The translations under genes and the position numbers were made by a program. From Candidatus Skiveiella danica (GTDB lineage: Bacteria; Pseudomonadota; Gammaproteobacteria; Burkholderiales; Burkholderiaceae_C), in contig JADKHE010000001.1 in the NCBI GenBank assembly GCA_016721925.1, positions 62,001 to 126,000 of the forward strand: a stretch of 64,000 bases of DNA, written 5' to 3'. Below are positions 17,446-25,946 of this stretch, in pieces; positions within the stretch are counted from its first letter, which is position 1; each line of letters opens with the position of its first letter. The notes below the pieces were generated by a model. That model saw only the letters and a list, made by a program, of their open reading frames with translations, ran no database searches and was not told the DNA's origin.

Positions 17446-19427
17446 CCGGCGACCTCATCAGCCAGGGCCGGCTGCTGCTTGTGGAGCCGCCGCAGGTCCT
17501 CGATCACGCCTTGCTGCGAGCTGATGCTGAGGTCGATCACCTCGCGCGCCTGTGCCACGTAGTAGGCCAGTTGCTCGTCGCTGCGCTCCATCGAGCGGCC
17601 CAGCGTGTCTTCGATGCGCTGCAGGCTTTCCATGAGCTTCTCGTTGCTGGCGCTGAAGAGCGTCACGCCGTGGTTGAAAGATTCGCCCAGGGCGGACAGG
17701 TCCACCGCGCTGCCCGCCACCTGCGCGGCCACGGCCTCGGCGCGGACCGCCTGCACGCCGAGGGTGTCGGCAAACTGCTGGCTGGCCTGGTCCATCACGG
17801 TGGCTGCGGACGTGGCCAGCGCCTCGATGGCGGCGCGCTGGTCGCCCGCCGAGCGCTGCAGGGCCTGCAGCAGCGTGTTGACCTGCTCCATCACGGCGGT
17901 GCGTTCCTGCAGCGCCAGCGTGTCGCGCTCGGTGATGTGGCTCAGCTCGGCGCGCAGCTGGGTGATCACGCCGGCTGCGGCCTGCGGCACCTCGGCAGCG
18001 GTCTGCATGAGGCGCGTCATGGGCGCCTCCAGCGCCGTGCCCAGCGTGGCCAGGTGCGTGGCCAGCGCTGTTTGCAACTCACCCAGGCGCTGCACGGCTG
18101 CGTCGCCGCGCGCGGCCTCGTCCTGGCGCAGGGCGCCGAGTTCGCTGCGCAGCAGGCCGGCCAGCTGCTCCAGGCGCTCGCCGTGCTGTTGCGTCCACTG
18201 CGCCTCGGCATCGATGCGGGCGCTGACCAGTGCCTCGGACTGCGCCAGCAGCCGGTTCATGTCGCCCAGGCTCTGGCTGGACTGGCGGCTGGCGGTCTCA
18301 TGGACCGAGGCCAGCAGGGCGCCAGCGCGCTGATCGAAGCCTTGCGTAAACGCTGTCAGGGCGCGGTCCAGCGCTTGCACCTGCGCGTCGCTGGTGCGGG
18401 CATGGGTCTGCAGGGCGGCGGCCCAGGTGTCGGATACGGTGGCCGCAGTGGCGCTGAACGCGGTGCTCAGGCCGTTCAGCTGCGCCTGCGCCGCGTCGCT
18501 GGCGCGCTCGTGCAGGCGTTTTGATTCCTGCGCGATCTCGGCCATCGCGGTGACGACCACGGGCTTGATGCTCTCGCCCGCAAGGCGCGCGCTGGCCGTC
18601 AGGGCGTCGTTCAGCGACTGGCCCACGGAGTCGGCCAGACCGGCGTAGACCGTGGTCACTTCGCGGTGGAACTGCGCCTGGCTGCCCAGCAGCTGTTCGT
18701 TCAGCTGCTGGTTGCGACGCTCCATGCCCTCCATCAGGGCCTGCAGGCCGCTGACGACCTCGGGCAAGGCGGTGGCCTGCACCTGCAAGGCTTTGAAGGT
18801 TTCCTGGCGCTGGTGCACCAGCGAGAACGGGCGCAACACGGTGGCGATGCGGCTGTCGAGCAGCCGCCCCACGTCGACCCGTTCGCGCCGGCTCAGGGCC
18901 GACATCAGGCCCAGCATGGCGGACGCCGCCACACCGGCCACCGAGGTGCCGAACGACAGGCCCAGCCCCTTGATGGGGGCGGCCAGCGCGGAGCGGATCG
19001 CCTGCAGGTCGGTGGAGCCTTCCAGCGCAAAGACCGCGCCCTTGAAGGTCACGACCATGCCCAGAAAGGTGCCGAGCATGCCGAGCATCACCAGCAAGCC
19101 CACCAGATACGGCGTCAGCGCCGGGCCGGGCAGGGCGGTGCGCTCGCCTTCGATGCGCTGGCGAACCGCGGGTTGCAGCGAGGGATGCACGCCCGCCAGC
19201 CAGTCGGACAGGTCCGTCAGGGGCTGCGGGAGCCCCTCCAGCGCTGTCGCCAGCGAAGCCGTGGCAACGCGGTAGCGGTGCAGCTCGAAGGCCCCCAGAC
19301 CGTAGACGCCGGCAATCACCGCCGTCATCAGCAGGGCCAGCGGGCTGGAGCCCACGAATCCGATGCCGACCCAGACCACCGCGGCCAGGCCCAGCGCGAA
19401 GATGCCTGTGAAAAAAGTCCTGTTCAT
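17442..19427 (-). CDS. DUF802 protein: MotA/TolQ/ZorA-like channel subunit with long coiled-coil tail
   Basis: A 661-aa membrane protein. Hydrophobic segments lie at about 5-24, 29-47, 106-127 and 157-178, matching the MotA/TolQ/ExbB plan. LGMLGTFLGMVVTFKG (115-130) is the conserved proton-channel helix motif of that superfamily, and the fourth helix is GLSFGTSVAGVAASAMLGLM. After residue 180 come about 480 residues of Ala/Gln/Leu-rich coiled coil, as in ZorA tails. The ATG overlaps the DUF3348 stop, and its own stop overlaps the MotB-like start. A proton-driven rotary or stator complex is inferred from this architecture. The biological role of DUF802 proteins is unknown. Confidence 0.87.
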   Translation of the reverse strand: MNRTFFTGIFALGLAAVVWVGIGFVGSSPLALLMTAVIAGVYGLGAFELHRYRVATASLATALEGLPQPLTDLSDWLAGVHPSLQPAVRQRIEGERTALPGPALTPYLVGLLVMLGMLGTFLGMVVTFKGAVFALEGSTDLQAIRSALAAPIKGLGLSFGTSVAGVAASAMLGLMSALSRRERVDVGRLLDSRIATVLRPFSLVHQRQETFKALQVQATALPEVVSGLQALMEGMERRNQQLNEQLLGSQAQFHREVTTVYAGLADSVGQSLNDALTASARLAGESIKPVVVTAMAEIAQESKRLHERASDAAQAQLNGLSTAFSATAATVSDTWAAALQTHARTSDAQVQALDRALTAFTQGFDQRAGALLASVHETASRQSSQSLGDMNRLLAQSEALVSARIDAEAQWTQQHGERLEQLAGLLRSELGALRQDEAARGDAAVQRLGELQTALATHLATLGTALEAPMTRLMQTAAEVPQAAAGVITQLRAELSHITERDTLALQERTAVMEQVNTLLQALQRSAGDQRAAIEALATSAATVMDQASQQFADTLGVQAVRAEAVAAQVAGSAVDLSALGESFNHGVTLFSASNEKLMESLQRIEDTLGRSMERSDEQLAYYVAQAREVIDLSISSQQGVIEDLRRLHKQQPALADEVAG

Positions 19428-20257
19428 GGGTGTTTCCCAACCTCGTTGTTCAATGCTTCCATCATTCCTATGACCGGCTGCAGCCGGACCTCCAGCTCTG
19501 CCAGCAGCGCCGCTTCCATGTCCCTGGCAAAGCTGTGCAACCACCCGCCCGGTTGCCTCCACAAGGCCGGGTCGTCCGTCGGCTGGGTCGCATCCTGTGC
19601 TTGCCGATGCGCGGCGCGCCGATTCTCGAATTGCCGCTCCAGCACCACTGGCACTGTGGCCATCAGCCCTTGTTCCCGTGATCCCAGCATCTGTTCCAGC
19701 ACGGCGTCGAACGCGGCCAGTTGCCCGAGCCGGGGAGACACCTTCGCGAGCGTCTGCCGGACGTCGCCACGCAGGGCCTCGATCCGCAGCGCCATCTGGC
19801 GTTGCAGGTCCAGGTAGCGCTGCTGATGCGGGGCGAAACCGGCATCCGCCTCGCCGGAGGCGTCAGGCACGGGTGGCGGGTTGCGGTCGCGCGGATTCGG
19901 AGTGGGCGTTGTCGTCCTGGCCGTGACGATTGCGATCAGGCCCGCCCGCACCCGCTGGAACCGCACCTGCAGGTCCCGGGCAGCGGCCCTGTTCGCAGCC
20001 GATGGCTTCAACGGCACCGCCCGATGGGTGGACTGGTGGGCCGCGTGCAGCGTGATGGAGCCGGAAACATCCACCCACTGGCTCAGCCGTTCGGCGAAGT
20101 CCTGGCGCGAGGCGGGCGCTTCCATGGGGAGCCAATCGCTGAGCAAGCGAACGAGTGACGAACGGCTGAAGTCCTTGTGCAAAAGAAATCCTCGGATGGA
20201 TGGGGTGCCTTCGTCCTTCGGGAGAAGGGCGGGGCGATGTTGACCGGGACGGCTCAT
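19424..20257 (-). CDS. DUF3348 domain protein
   Basis: A 277-aa soluble protein with family features SSLVRLLSDWLPMEAP, a central basic region (RAAARDLQVRFQRVRAGLI), a Pro-rich linker (about 113-130) and a C-terminal part rich in helices (RYLDLQRQMALRIEALRGDV and LEVRLQPVIGMMEALNNEV). It is the first gene of the four-gene cluster and overlaps DUF802 by 4 nt. Function is unknown; it is the least conserved-looking component and could be a regulator or cytoplasmic cap. Confidence 0.83.
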   Translation of the reverse strand: MSRPGQHRPALLPKDEGTPSIRGFLLHKDFSRSSLVRLLSDWLPMEAPASRQDFAERLSQWVDVSGSITLHAAHQSTHRAVPLKPSAANRAAARDLQVRFQRVRAGLIAIVTARTTTPTPNPRDRNPPPVPDASGEADAGFAPHQQRYLDLQRQMALRIEALRGDVRQTLAKVSPRLGQLAAFDAVLEQMLGSREQGLMATVPVVLERQFENRRAAHRQAQDATQPTDDPALWRQPGGWLHSFARDMEAALLAELEVRLQPVIGMMEALNNEVGKHP

Positions 20258-20602
20258 CCACCGGGGATGGTGTCCGTTACGGGAACGATCTGGGGCAGCC
20301 GCAGACGTGTCCGCGTGACCGGCCCGTCAATCGCTCCGCCGCACCGGTCAGTCGCGTGGCGCCTCGCCAGCCTGTGGGTCCGATGGCGTTGCCGCGCGGG
20401 GATCGGGTGCATTGGCAGGCCGCAATTAGAACCGATCCGCGAGGCCGCTCAACGCCGCCGGCCGTGGGCCAACCGGCTGGCGGCCATCGCGGTCCTTGGC
20501 GAGGGGCTCGGGTCGTCTGCGGCGTGCTGGATGCGAGCCGGATAATGGCGCTTTTCAGGGCGAGCGGTCGTTGGCTGAGTGTCGATCTGCCCCGAATGAA
20601 CT
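20258..20602. other. 345-bp stretch without a supported gene
   Basis: It lies between divergent genes (DUF3348 leftward, a membrane protein rightward) and must contain both promoters. I found no conserved motif, RNA gene or credible small reading frame. Confidence 0.5.
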
Positions 20603-21097
20603 GTGAATAATCCGCCCCTGCTTCTTGCCGCCGGTCTTGTCACGCTTGCCCTTGCGGGCGGGCTGACGCAGCTGGTTTTCATCGGCCTGCTGGGGATGTT
20701 GCTTTTTCCCTGCGGCGTTCTGCTGGTCGGCCTGGCGCTGCGCGCCGGCCGTGAAAGCGGCGAGTCCCCGGGGCCCAGCCTGGCCAGTGGCGGGGCGGTC
20801 TGGGGCGGCGCCCTGCTGGTGGCGGCTTCAGCCTTTCATGGGGGCAGCCTGGCCTTTTCCGTGGTGATTCACCGGGTGCATCCCGGTGCGATCGCGCCGC
20901 CCGCGTCGGCTTCAGCCTGGTTTGCCGGGGTGTTGATGGCGCTGGCGGGCGCGGCCCTGCTGTCGGCGGGCCTGCGGCGCTATCCGGGGTTTTCCCCCGA
21001 CCATGGCCTGCGCTGGTTCGCGGCGGCCGCCAGCGTATTCCCTGTTTCAGCGGCGATCTTCCTGTTGCTGGCGCCGAGGCTTCCTATCACGGCCTAG
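20603..21097 (+). CDS. hypothetical membrane protein
   Basis: A 164-aa protein with four or five hydrophobic segments (about 5-45, 63-88, 104-124 and 136-160) and no recognised motif. The start is a GTG (VNNPPLLLAAG); no ATG lies in the first hydrophobic segment before residue 32. It sits alone between the DUF3348 cluster and repeat copy E. High third-position GC supports real coding. Function is unknown. Confidence 0.6.
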   Translation: MNNPPLLLAAGLVTLALAGGLTQLVFIGLLGMLLFPCGVLLVGLALRAGRESGESPGPSLASGGAVWGGALLVAASAFHGGSLAFSVVIHRVHPGAIAPPASASAWFAGVLMALAGAALLSAGLRRYPGFSPDHGLRWFAAAASVFPVSAAIFLLLAPRLPITA

Positions 21098-21270
21098 CTT
21101 GCGGCCCCAGGATGTTCGCGCGCTCTCAAGCATCCCGAGTTTTCTTGACACCGCTGCGGCCATGGAATCCGGCTGATCCGTCTGCCGGTGAAACTCGACG
21201 TCCGCACCGCATGCGTCGCAGCCACGGCCCGCGACGCCTACCGAGCGGCGATTTGGCCGTTTGCTGACGT

Positions 21271-21330
21271 TTTGTCATTTAAAAATGGGGCCTTCCCAGC
21301 GTGGAATGGTCACTAGGCGCTATCGAATCA
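21271..21330 (+). repeat. dispersed element, copy E
   Basis: CATTTAAAAATGGGGCC, then TTCCCAGCGTGGAATGGTCA, then GCTATCGAATC. It is intergenic, just downstream of the zinc-free alcohol-dehydrogenase-like gene on the opposite strand, and is one of the best-preserved copies. Confidence 0.82.
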
Positions 21331-21362
21331 GGACTTATTCCTACGCCGGCTGACCGCGCGGC

Positions 21363-22475
21363 TCAGGGATGCAGCACGCAGCCGCCGACCACCTCGCCCT
21401 GCCACTTGGCCCGCATCGCATCCTTGAAGTCCGTCAACGGGTAGGTGCGCGACACATGGGGCTTGAGCCGGCCTTCGTTCACCCATTGCAGGATGCGCGC
21501 CAGCCGGGGCGCGCGCAGGGACGGGTCGTTGACGGTGGCGATCACCATGGGGGCGCCGAGCACGTCCAGGCCTTTCATCATGATCAGGTTGGTGGGCAGC
21601 TGGTTGGCGTTGGGGGCGCCGCGCTGGCCGCGCCCGTTGGCCACGCCGGGCGTGGAGGCCCAGCCGACGATCAGGAAGCGGGCGCCGAAGGCCACGCAGC
21701 GCAGGCTCTCCAGCGAGACCTCGCCGCCGACGCCGTCGTACACCAGGTCCACGCCCCGGCCGCCGGTGAGCGCCTTGACGTCGGTTCTGAAGGGCCGCAC
21801 GCCGGGGCTGCCGTCGGGGTGGGTGATGTTGACGACGTGGTCCGCGCCCTGCGCCTGGACGAAGGCCAGTTTGGCATCGGACCGGCCCGCTGCGATCACC
21901 GTGGCGCCCATCAGCTTGGCGATGTGCACGGCGGCCAGCCCGGTGGAGCCGGTGGCGCCGAGGATCAGCACGGTTTCGCCGGCTTTCAGCCGCCCGCGCA
22001 CCACCAGGCAGTGGTAGGCCGTCTCGTAGTTGCCCAGCAGGCAGCAGGCTTCGTCGAACGAGAGCTTGTCGGGCAGCCGGATCGCGGCGGTATCCGGCAC
22101 CACCGCGTACGAGGCAAAGCCGCCCTGCGACTGGTAGGCGCCGCCCGAGCGCGGGCCGACCTGCAGGCCGTCCACCAGCACCCGGTCGCCCGCCTTGACC
22201 TGCGCCGGGTCCACCGCCGTACCGGTGGCCAGCACCACGCCGGCGTATTCCATCCCGGGGGTGTAGGGCGGCTGGGGCATGTGCTGGTACTGGCCGCTGG
22301 TCATCAGCAGGTCCACCCAGCCCACGGCCGCGCTCCGGATGCCGATGAGGACTTCGTGCGGCTGCAGGCTCGCCGCGTCGGGCCGCTCCATGGGCTGGAG
22401 CGACAGGTGATGTTCCACGGCGGCCATGGGGGTGTCGGCGAATGTGCTGACGACGACTTTGTGGCCCTGGGTCAT
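21363..22475 (-). CDS. MDR-superfamily NAD(P)H:quinone oxidoreductase-like protein
   Basis: A 370-aa medium-chain dehydrogenase/reductase. It shows GWVDLLMTSGQYQHMPQPPY, the GMEYAGVVLATG motif and the nucleotide-binding VLILGATGSTGLAAVHIAK, and lacks the structural-zinc cysteine cluster, as in quinone oxidoreductases. The frame is open 28 codons upstream; the ATG at 22475 gives the usual N-terminus. It is convergent with repeat copy E and divergent from nothing obvious. The substrate is unknown. Confidence 0.85.
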   Translation of the reverse strand: MTQGHKVVVSTFADTPMAAVEHHLSLQPMERPDAASLQPHEVLIGIRSAAVGWVDLLMTSGQYQHMPQPPYTPGMEYAGVVLATGTAVDPAQVKAGDRVLVDGLQVGPRSGGAYQSQGGFASYAVVPDTAAIRLPDKLSFDEACCLLGNYETAYHCLVVRGRLKAGETVLILGATGSTGLAAVHIAKLMGATVIAAGRSDAKLAFVQAQGADHVVNITHPDGSPGVRPFRTDVKALTGGRGVDLVYDGVGGEVSLESLRCVAFGARFLIVGWASTPGVANGRGQRGAPNANQLPTNLIMMKGLDVLGAPMVIATVNDPSLRAPRLARILQWVNEGRLKPHVSRTYPLTDFKDAMRAKWQGEVVGGCVLHP

Positions 22476-22569
22476 GTGCAATCCTGTGGCTGATGTGCCG
22501 CCCGGGCCGCCGTGGCCGGGTCCAGCCCGCTTTATAGCCGGTGGGGTCGCGCCCAGCACCGTTTCGAGT

Positions 22570-22637
22570 CTGTTTCAGGCATCAGAAGACCGCGATCCCA
22601 GCGCAGAATGGCCACGGGAAGCTATTGGTTTTGAAGT
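22570..22637 (+). repeat. dispersed element, copy F
   Basis: CATCAGAAGACCGCGATCCC, then AGCGCAGAATGGCCA, then GCTATTGGTTTTGAAG. It is a diverged intergenic copy immediately downstream of the FAD-oxidoreductase gene (opposite strand). Confidence 0.65.
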
Positions 22638-22657
22638 GGTGGCCGGATGCCAACTCG

Positions 22658-24028
22658 TCACCCCAGCCAGGCCCCACCCGCTTCCAGCCGCGCCTGCAAG
22701 ACGCTGACGTCCAGGTCGCGCACCCGCATTCCGGCCTGCTGGGCCAGCGCGGCGGCCGTGCCGGCCGCCTGGCCCATGACGAAGCAGGCCCCGGAGACGC
22801 GGGCGGCGGACTGTCCCAGGTGCGTCATCGAGGCGCAGCGGCCGGCCACGAGCAGGTTGTCCACGCCTTGCGGCAGCAGCATGCGGTAGGGGAGCTGGTT
22901 GTAGCCGCGGCCGGCGGGGTCGTGCGGCCAGCGGAACACCACGGTGCCGGCGGCGTGCTCCTCGATCGGCCAGCCGTTCACGCCGATGCTGTCGTCGAAG
23001 CTGGCGCACTGCAGCACGTCCTCGCCGGTGAGCTGGTATTCACCGATCAGCCGGCGGGTCTCGCGGATGCCGACCTGCGGCGCGATCTCCAGCAGGTAGG
23101 CGTTCTCGAAGCCGGGTGCGGATTCACGCAGGAAGCGGAAGAAGTCGACGATCTGGCGGCGGCCCTCGACTTCCGCCGCGCTGATCTGCAGGGCGTTGGT
23201 GCCGTCCACCGGGCCGCCGTCGGCGTTGGCGAGCTGGGTGACGTTGGCACGCCACTCGGCGGGGTTCTTCTGCGGGCGGATGATCGGGGCCTTGCGCGCG
23301 AACTTGCGGCCGCGGGCCTCGGCTTCGTCCATCAGGCGGCCGAAATGGTTCCAGGCGTCGCCGGCGCGCACCGGGTCCACGCCGTGCACCCGGAACATGG
23401 TGGACGGGTACATCATGTCCTCGCCCGCGCCGTCCGGTCCCTTGCCTTTTTCGAACGGGGCACCGGCGTGTGCGGCCAGGTCGCCGTCGCCCGAGCAGTC
23501 GATGAAGGTTTTCGCAAGCACCGCCGCGCGGCCGGAGCGGGTTTCGATCAGCAGCGCACCGATCTCGCTGGCGGAATTCATCACCACGCCGACTGCCTGC
23601 GCGTGGAACAGCAGTTGTGCGCCGCTGGCCAGCACCAGTTCGTCCGCCGCCACCTTGAAGGCGGCGTTGTCGTAGGCCTGCGCGGCGATCTTGCCGCCGA
23701 ACAGGAGGTGCGGCTCGTTCAGGCCGTTCAAGGCGCGCATGCGCTCCAGCAGCTCGTCGGCCAGGCCGTGCACCACCTGGCGAATCTCGCCATGCACGTT
23801 GGCATGCAGGCCGCAGAAATTGGTCACGCCGGCAGCCGTGCCCATGCCGCCGAGGAAGCCGTAGCGTTCGATCAGCAGGGTGGATCGGCCGGCTCTGGCC
23901 GCCACCGCGGCCGCAGTGATGCCCGCGGGGCCGCCGCCCAGCACCACGACGTCGAACGCGCCGAAAACGGGCGTCTGGCGGCTGGGTTCGGTGAGGGTCT
24001 GGGGTGGTGGCAGGGGCTGGGTAGACAT
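22658..24028 (-). CDS. FAD-dependent oxidoreductase (FAD_oxidored family)
   Basis: A 456-aa flavoprotein. The Rossmann motif VVVLGGGPAGITAAAVAARAG lies at about 27-47, followed by LIERYGFLGGMGTAAGVTNF, typical of the FAD_oxidored group, and the C-terminal FAD motif NLLVAGRCASMTHLGQSAAR. Such proteins oxidise unknown small molecules and are often annotated only by the fold. The ATG at 24028 is preceded in frame by a TTG, which is less likely. No neighbour indicates the substrate. Confidence 0.85.
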   Translation of the reverse strand: MSTQPLPPPQTLTEPSRQTPVFGAFDVVVLGGGPAGITAAAVAARAGRSTLLIERYGFLGGMGTAAGVTNFCGLHANVHGEIRQVVHGLADELLERMRALNGLNEPHLLFGGKIAAQAYDNAAFKVAADELVLASGAQLLFHAQAVGVVMNSASEIGALLIETRSGRAAVLAKTFIDCSGDGDLAAHAGAPFEKGKGPDGAGEDMMYPSTMFRVHGVDPVRAGDAWNHFGRLMDEAEARGRKFARKAPIIRPQKNPAEWRANVTQLANADGGPVDGTNALQISAAEVEGRRQIVDFFRFLRESAPGFENAYLLEIAPQVGIRETRRLIGEYQLTGEDVLQCASFDDSIGVNGWPIEEHAAGTVVFRWPHDPAGRGYNQLPYRMLLPQGVDNLLVAGRCASMTHLGQSAARVSGACFVMGQAAGTAAALAQQAGMRVRDLDVSVLQARLEAGGAWLG

Positions 24029-24157
24029 CAAGGTTTTCCTTTCGGCGGCCCGGCGATCGGCGTCGCTGGCCTGGGTGGATTGTCAGGCCGTCGGGCGCGG
24101 CTGCCGGGTTCGGGTTTATCCTCGCAAGCTGCGAAGATCCTGCTCAAAGGCCCCACC

Positions 24158-24826
24158 ATGAAGCTCTACAACTACTTCCGTTCCTCCGCCTCGTTTCGCG
24201 TGCGCATCGCGCTCAACCTGAAAGGGCTGGCCTACGAATACCTGCCGGTGCACCTGGCCAAAGGCGATCACAGGAAAGACGCCTACACCGCCATCTCCGC
24301 CGACCAGCTGGTGCCGATGCTCGAACTCGACGACGGCACGCGCCTGTCGCAATCGATGGCCATCATCGAATACCTGGACGAAACCCAGACCGGCGCGGCG
24401 CTGTTGCCGAACGATGCGCTGGGCCGGACCCGGGTGCGGGCGCTGGCGCAGTCGATTGCCTGCGAAATCCACCCGCTGAACAACCTGCGGGTGTTGAAGT
24501 ACCTGAGCAAGGACCTCGGCGTGAGCGAAGACGTGAAGAACACCTGGTACCGCCACTGGGTGCGCGACGGCCTGGAGTCGTTTGAGCGGCAGTTGGCCGC
24601 CATCGAGGCACAGCGCCAGGCGGTGGGGTTGCCGGCGTCTGTCTACTGTTATGGCGATGCGCCCACGCTGGCCGACTGCTGCCTGGTGCCGCAGATCTTC
24701 AACGGCAAGCGCTTCGACGTGAATTTCGACGGCCTGGCGCGCACGATGGCCGCGTTCGACGCCTGCATGAAGCTCGACGCCTTCCAGAAGGCCCAGCCAT
24801 CGGCCTGCCCCGACTTCGAAGCCTGA
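24158..24826 (+). CDS. maiA: maleylacetoacetate/maleylpyruvate isomerase (zeta-class GST)
   Basis: A 222-aa zeta-class glutathione S-transferase with the active-site signature YFRSSASFRVRIALNLKG (6-23), QLVPMLELDDG and SMAIIEYLDE, then a helical C-terminal domain (HWVRDGLESFERQL). It isomerises maleylacetoacetate in tyrosine breakdown, or maleylpyruvate in gentisate breakdown, using glutathione. A fumarylpyruvate-hydrolase-like gene, the next step of the gentisate route, occurs 22 kb away, but the two need not be linked. Which substrate it uses cannot be decided from sequence. Confidence 0.88.
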   Translation: MKLYNYFRSSASFRVRIALNLKGLAYEYLPVHLAKGDHRKDAYTAISADQLVPMLELDDGTRLSQSMAIIEYLDETQTGAALLPNDALGRTRVRALAQSIACEIHPLNNLRVLKYLSKDLGVSEDVKNTWYRHWVRDGLESFERQLAAIEAQRQAVGLPASVYCYGDAPTLADCCLVPQIFNGKRFDVNFDGLARTMAAFDACMKLDAFQKAQPSACPDFEA

Positions 24827-24942
24827 CACGGGTTCGCCTTCAAACGCATGACCGCGTTGCTTCGCCTTGCCGTGCCCCTGCACTGTCTTCGGCTTTGCGC
24901 CTTGTCCTGCGCTCGAAAACAAACCCGCAGGAGCGGCTCCCG

Positions 24943-25758
24943 ATGAACCTGCCTCCGGACTGGATCGTCCCGCAGTGGGCGGCGCCGGCCACCGTGCGCG
25001 CGGTGTGCACCACCCGCGCCGGAGGGGTCTCGGTGGCGCCGTTCGACAGCCTGAACCTGGGCGATCATGTGGGGGACGATCCGGCAGCCGTCGCCACGAA
25101 CCGGTTGGAGCTGCAGCAGGCGATTGCCGCGCACCCCGTCTTTCTGCAACAGGTGCACGGCACCGCGGTGGCGAGCCTGGACGCCGGCACCCCCGACGCG
25201 ACGATCGCGGACGCCGGTGTGACGGCGACGCCGGGTGTCGCCTGCACCATCATGGTGGCCGACTGCCTGCCGGTGCTGCTGACCAACCGCCAGGGCACCC
25301 GGGTGGGCGCGGCCCACGCCGGCTGGCGGGGGCTGGCCGGGGAGGGGGGACGAGGCGTTCTGGAGACTGTTTTTCAATCTTTTTGGCACGATCCCAGCGT
25401 CGAACGGTCGCAGACAGCTACAAAAAAGAGAGCGGATGACATGCTGGCCTGGTTGGGGCCGTGCATCGGTCCTGACGCCTTTGAGGTCGGCGCCGAGGTG
25501 CGCGAGGCCTTCTGCAAAGCCGATCGCGGCGCGGAAGGCTTTTTCAGGGCCATCGGCGAGGGCAAGTACCTGGCCGACCTCCCGGGGATTGCGCGCCACC
25601 GGCTGCTGAATTTGGGTGTCACGGCCATCTACGGCAATGACGGCAGCGGCGACTGGTGCACCGTCGGCAACCCGCAGCGGTATTTCTCGCACCGGCGCGA
25701 TGCGGTCACGCGTGGAGGCAGCGGGCGGCTGGCGGCCTGCGTGTGGCTCAAACCCTGA
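24943..25758 (+). CDS. pgeF: PgeF/YfiH-like polyphenol oxidase family protein (purine nucleoside phosphorylase LACC1 fold)
   Basis: A 271-aa protein of the YfiH/LACC1 family, which has purine nucleoside phosphorylase/adenosine deaminase activity and, in YfiH, peptidoglycan editing activity. Active-site residues are His72 (FLQQVHG), Cys108 (VADCLPV) and His125 (AAHAGWRG), with PCIGPDAFEVG and the C-terminal RYFSHRRD. Residues about 143-163 (SFWHDPSVERSQTATKK region) are supplied by repeat copy G, a surplus insertion between the GWRG helix and LAWLGPCIG. The catalytic residues are untouched. The ATG at 24943 follows a CAGGAG ribosome site. Confidence 0.87.
   Translation: MNLPPDWIVPQWAAPATVRAVCTTRAGGVSVAPFDSLNLGDHVGDDPAAVATNRLELQQAIAAHPVFLQQVHGTAVASLDAGTPDATIADAGVTATPGVACTIMVADCLPVLLTNRQGTRVGAAHAGWRGLAGEGGRGVLETVFQSFWHDPSVERSQTATKKRADDMLAWLGPCIGPDAFEVGAEVREAFCKADRGAEGFFRAIGEGKYLADLPGIARHRLLNLGVTAIYGNDGSGDWCTVGNPQRYFSHRRDAVTRGGSGRLAACVWLKP
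25370..25432 (+). repeat. dispersed element, copy G, translated inside pgeF
   Basis: TTTTTCAATCTTTTTGGC, then GATCCCAGCGTCGAACGGTC, then AGCTACAAAAAAGAG. It is translated in the sense direction as DPSVERSQTATKK within the pgeF-like protein, in frame and without a stop. Confidence 0.8.
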
Positions 25759-25776
25759 ATCGCTGCGACCGGCAAC

Positions 25777-25790
25777 TTGATGTGAATCAA
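25777..25790. promoter_or_regulatory. FNR/Anr box upstream of the ccm operon
   Basis: TTGATGTGAATCAA matches the FNR/Anr consensus TTGAT-N4-ATCAA exactly, and symmetry extends to ACTTGAT...ATCAAGT. It is 157 bp before the ccmA coding start, the only downstream gene. Oxygen-limitation control of cytochrome c maturation by an FNR-type regulator is inferred. A TAAAAT at 25831-25836 could be a -10 element but is not at ideal spacing. Confidence 0.75.
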
Positions 25791-25946
25791 GTTATTTCCT
25801 TTGCGATCGGGGGAATGGGTGGCCCCCCGCTAAAATGCACCCGGTTCGTGCGGACTGCGGTCCGGGCTGCCACCGGCTGCCGGCGCGGACTCGTCCGGTC
25901 TGCCAGGCCCCGAACTCATCCATCCATCCTCGTAGGAAACCGTCCC

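Noticed and set aside
18045..18075. CCCAGCGTGGCCAGGTG resembles the dispersed-element core
   Set aside because: The GGTCA and GCTATC blocks are absent at the right distance; it is an ordinary coding sequence in the DUF802 coiled coil.
17442..19427. DUF802 protein considered as a methyl-accepting chemotaxis-like or phage tape-measure protein because of its coiled coil
   Set aside because: The TolQ/MotA-type helix motif, four-helix plan and MotB-like partner fit a channel subunit; no chemotaxis signalling motif is visible.
22541..24157. Plus-strand frame continuous with maiA, suggesting a long fusion protein
   Set aside because: The upstream part is antisense to the FAD oxidoreductase; the maiA protein starts normally at 24158.
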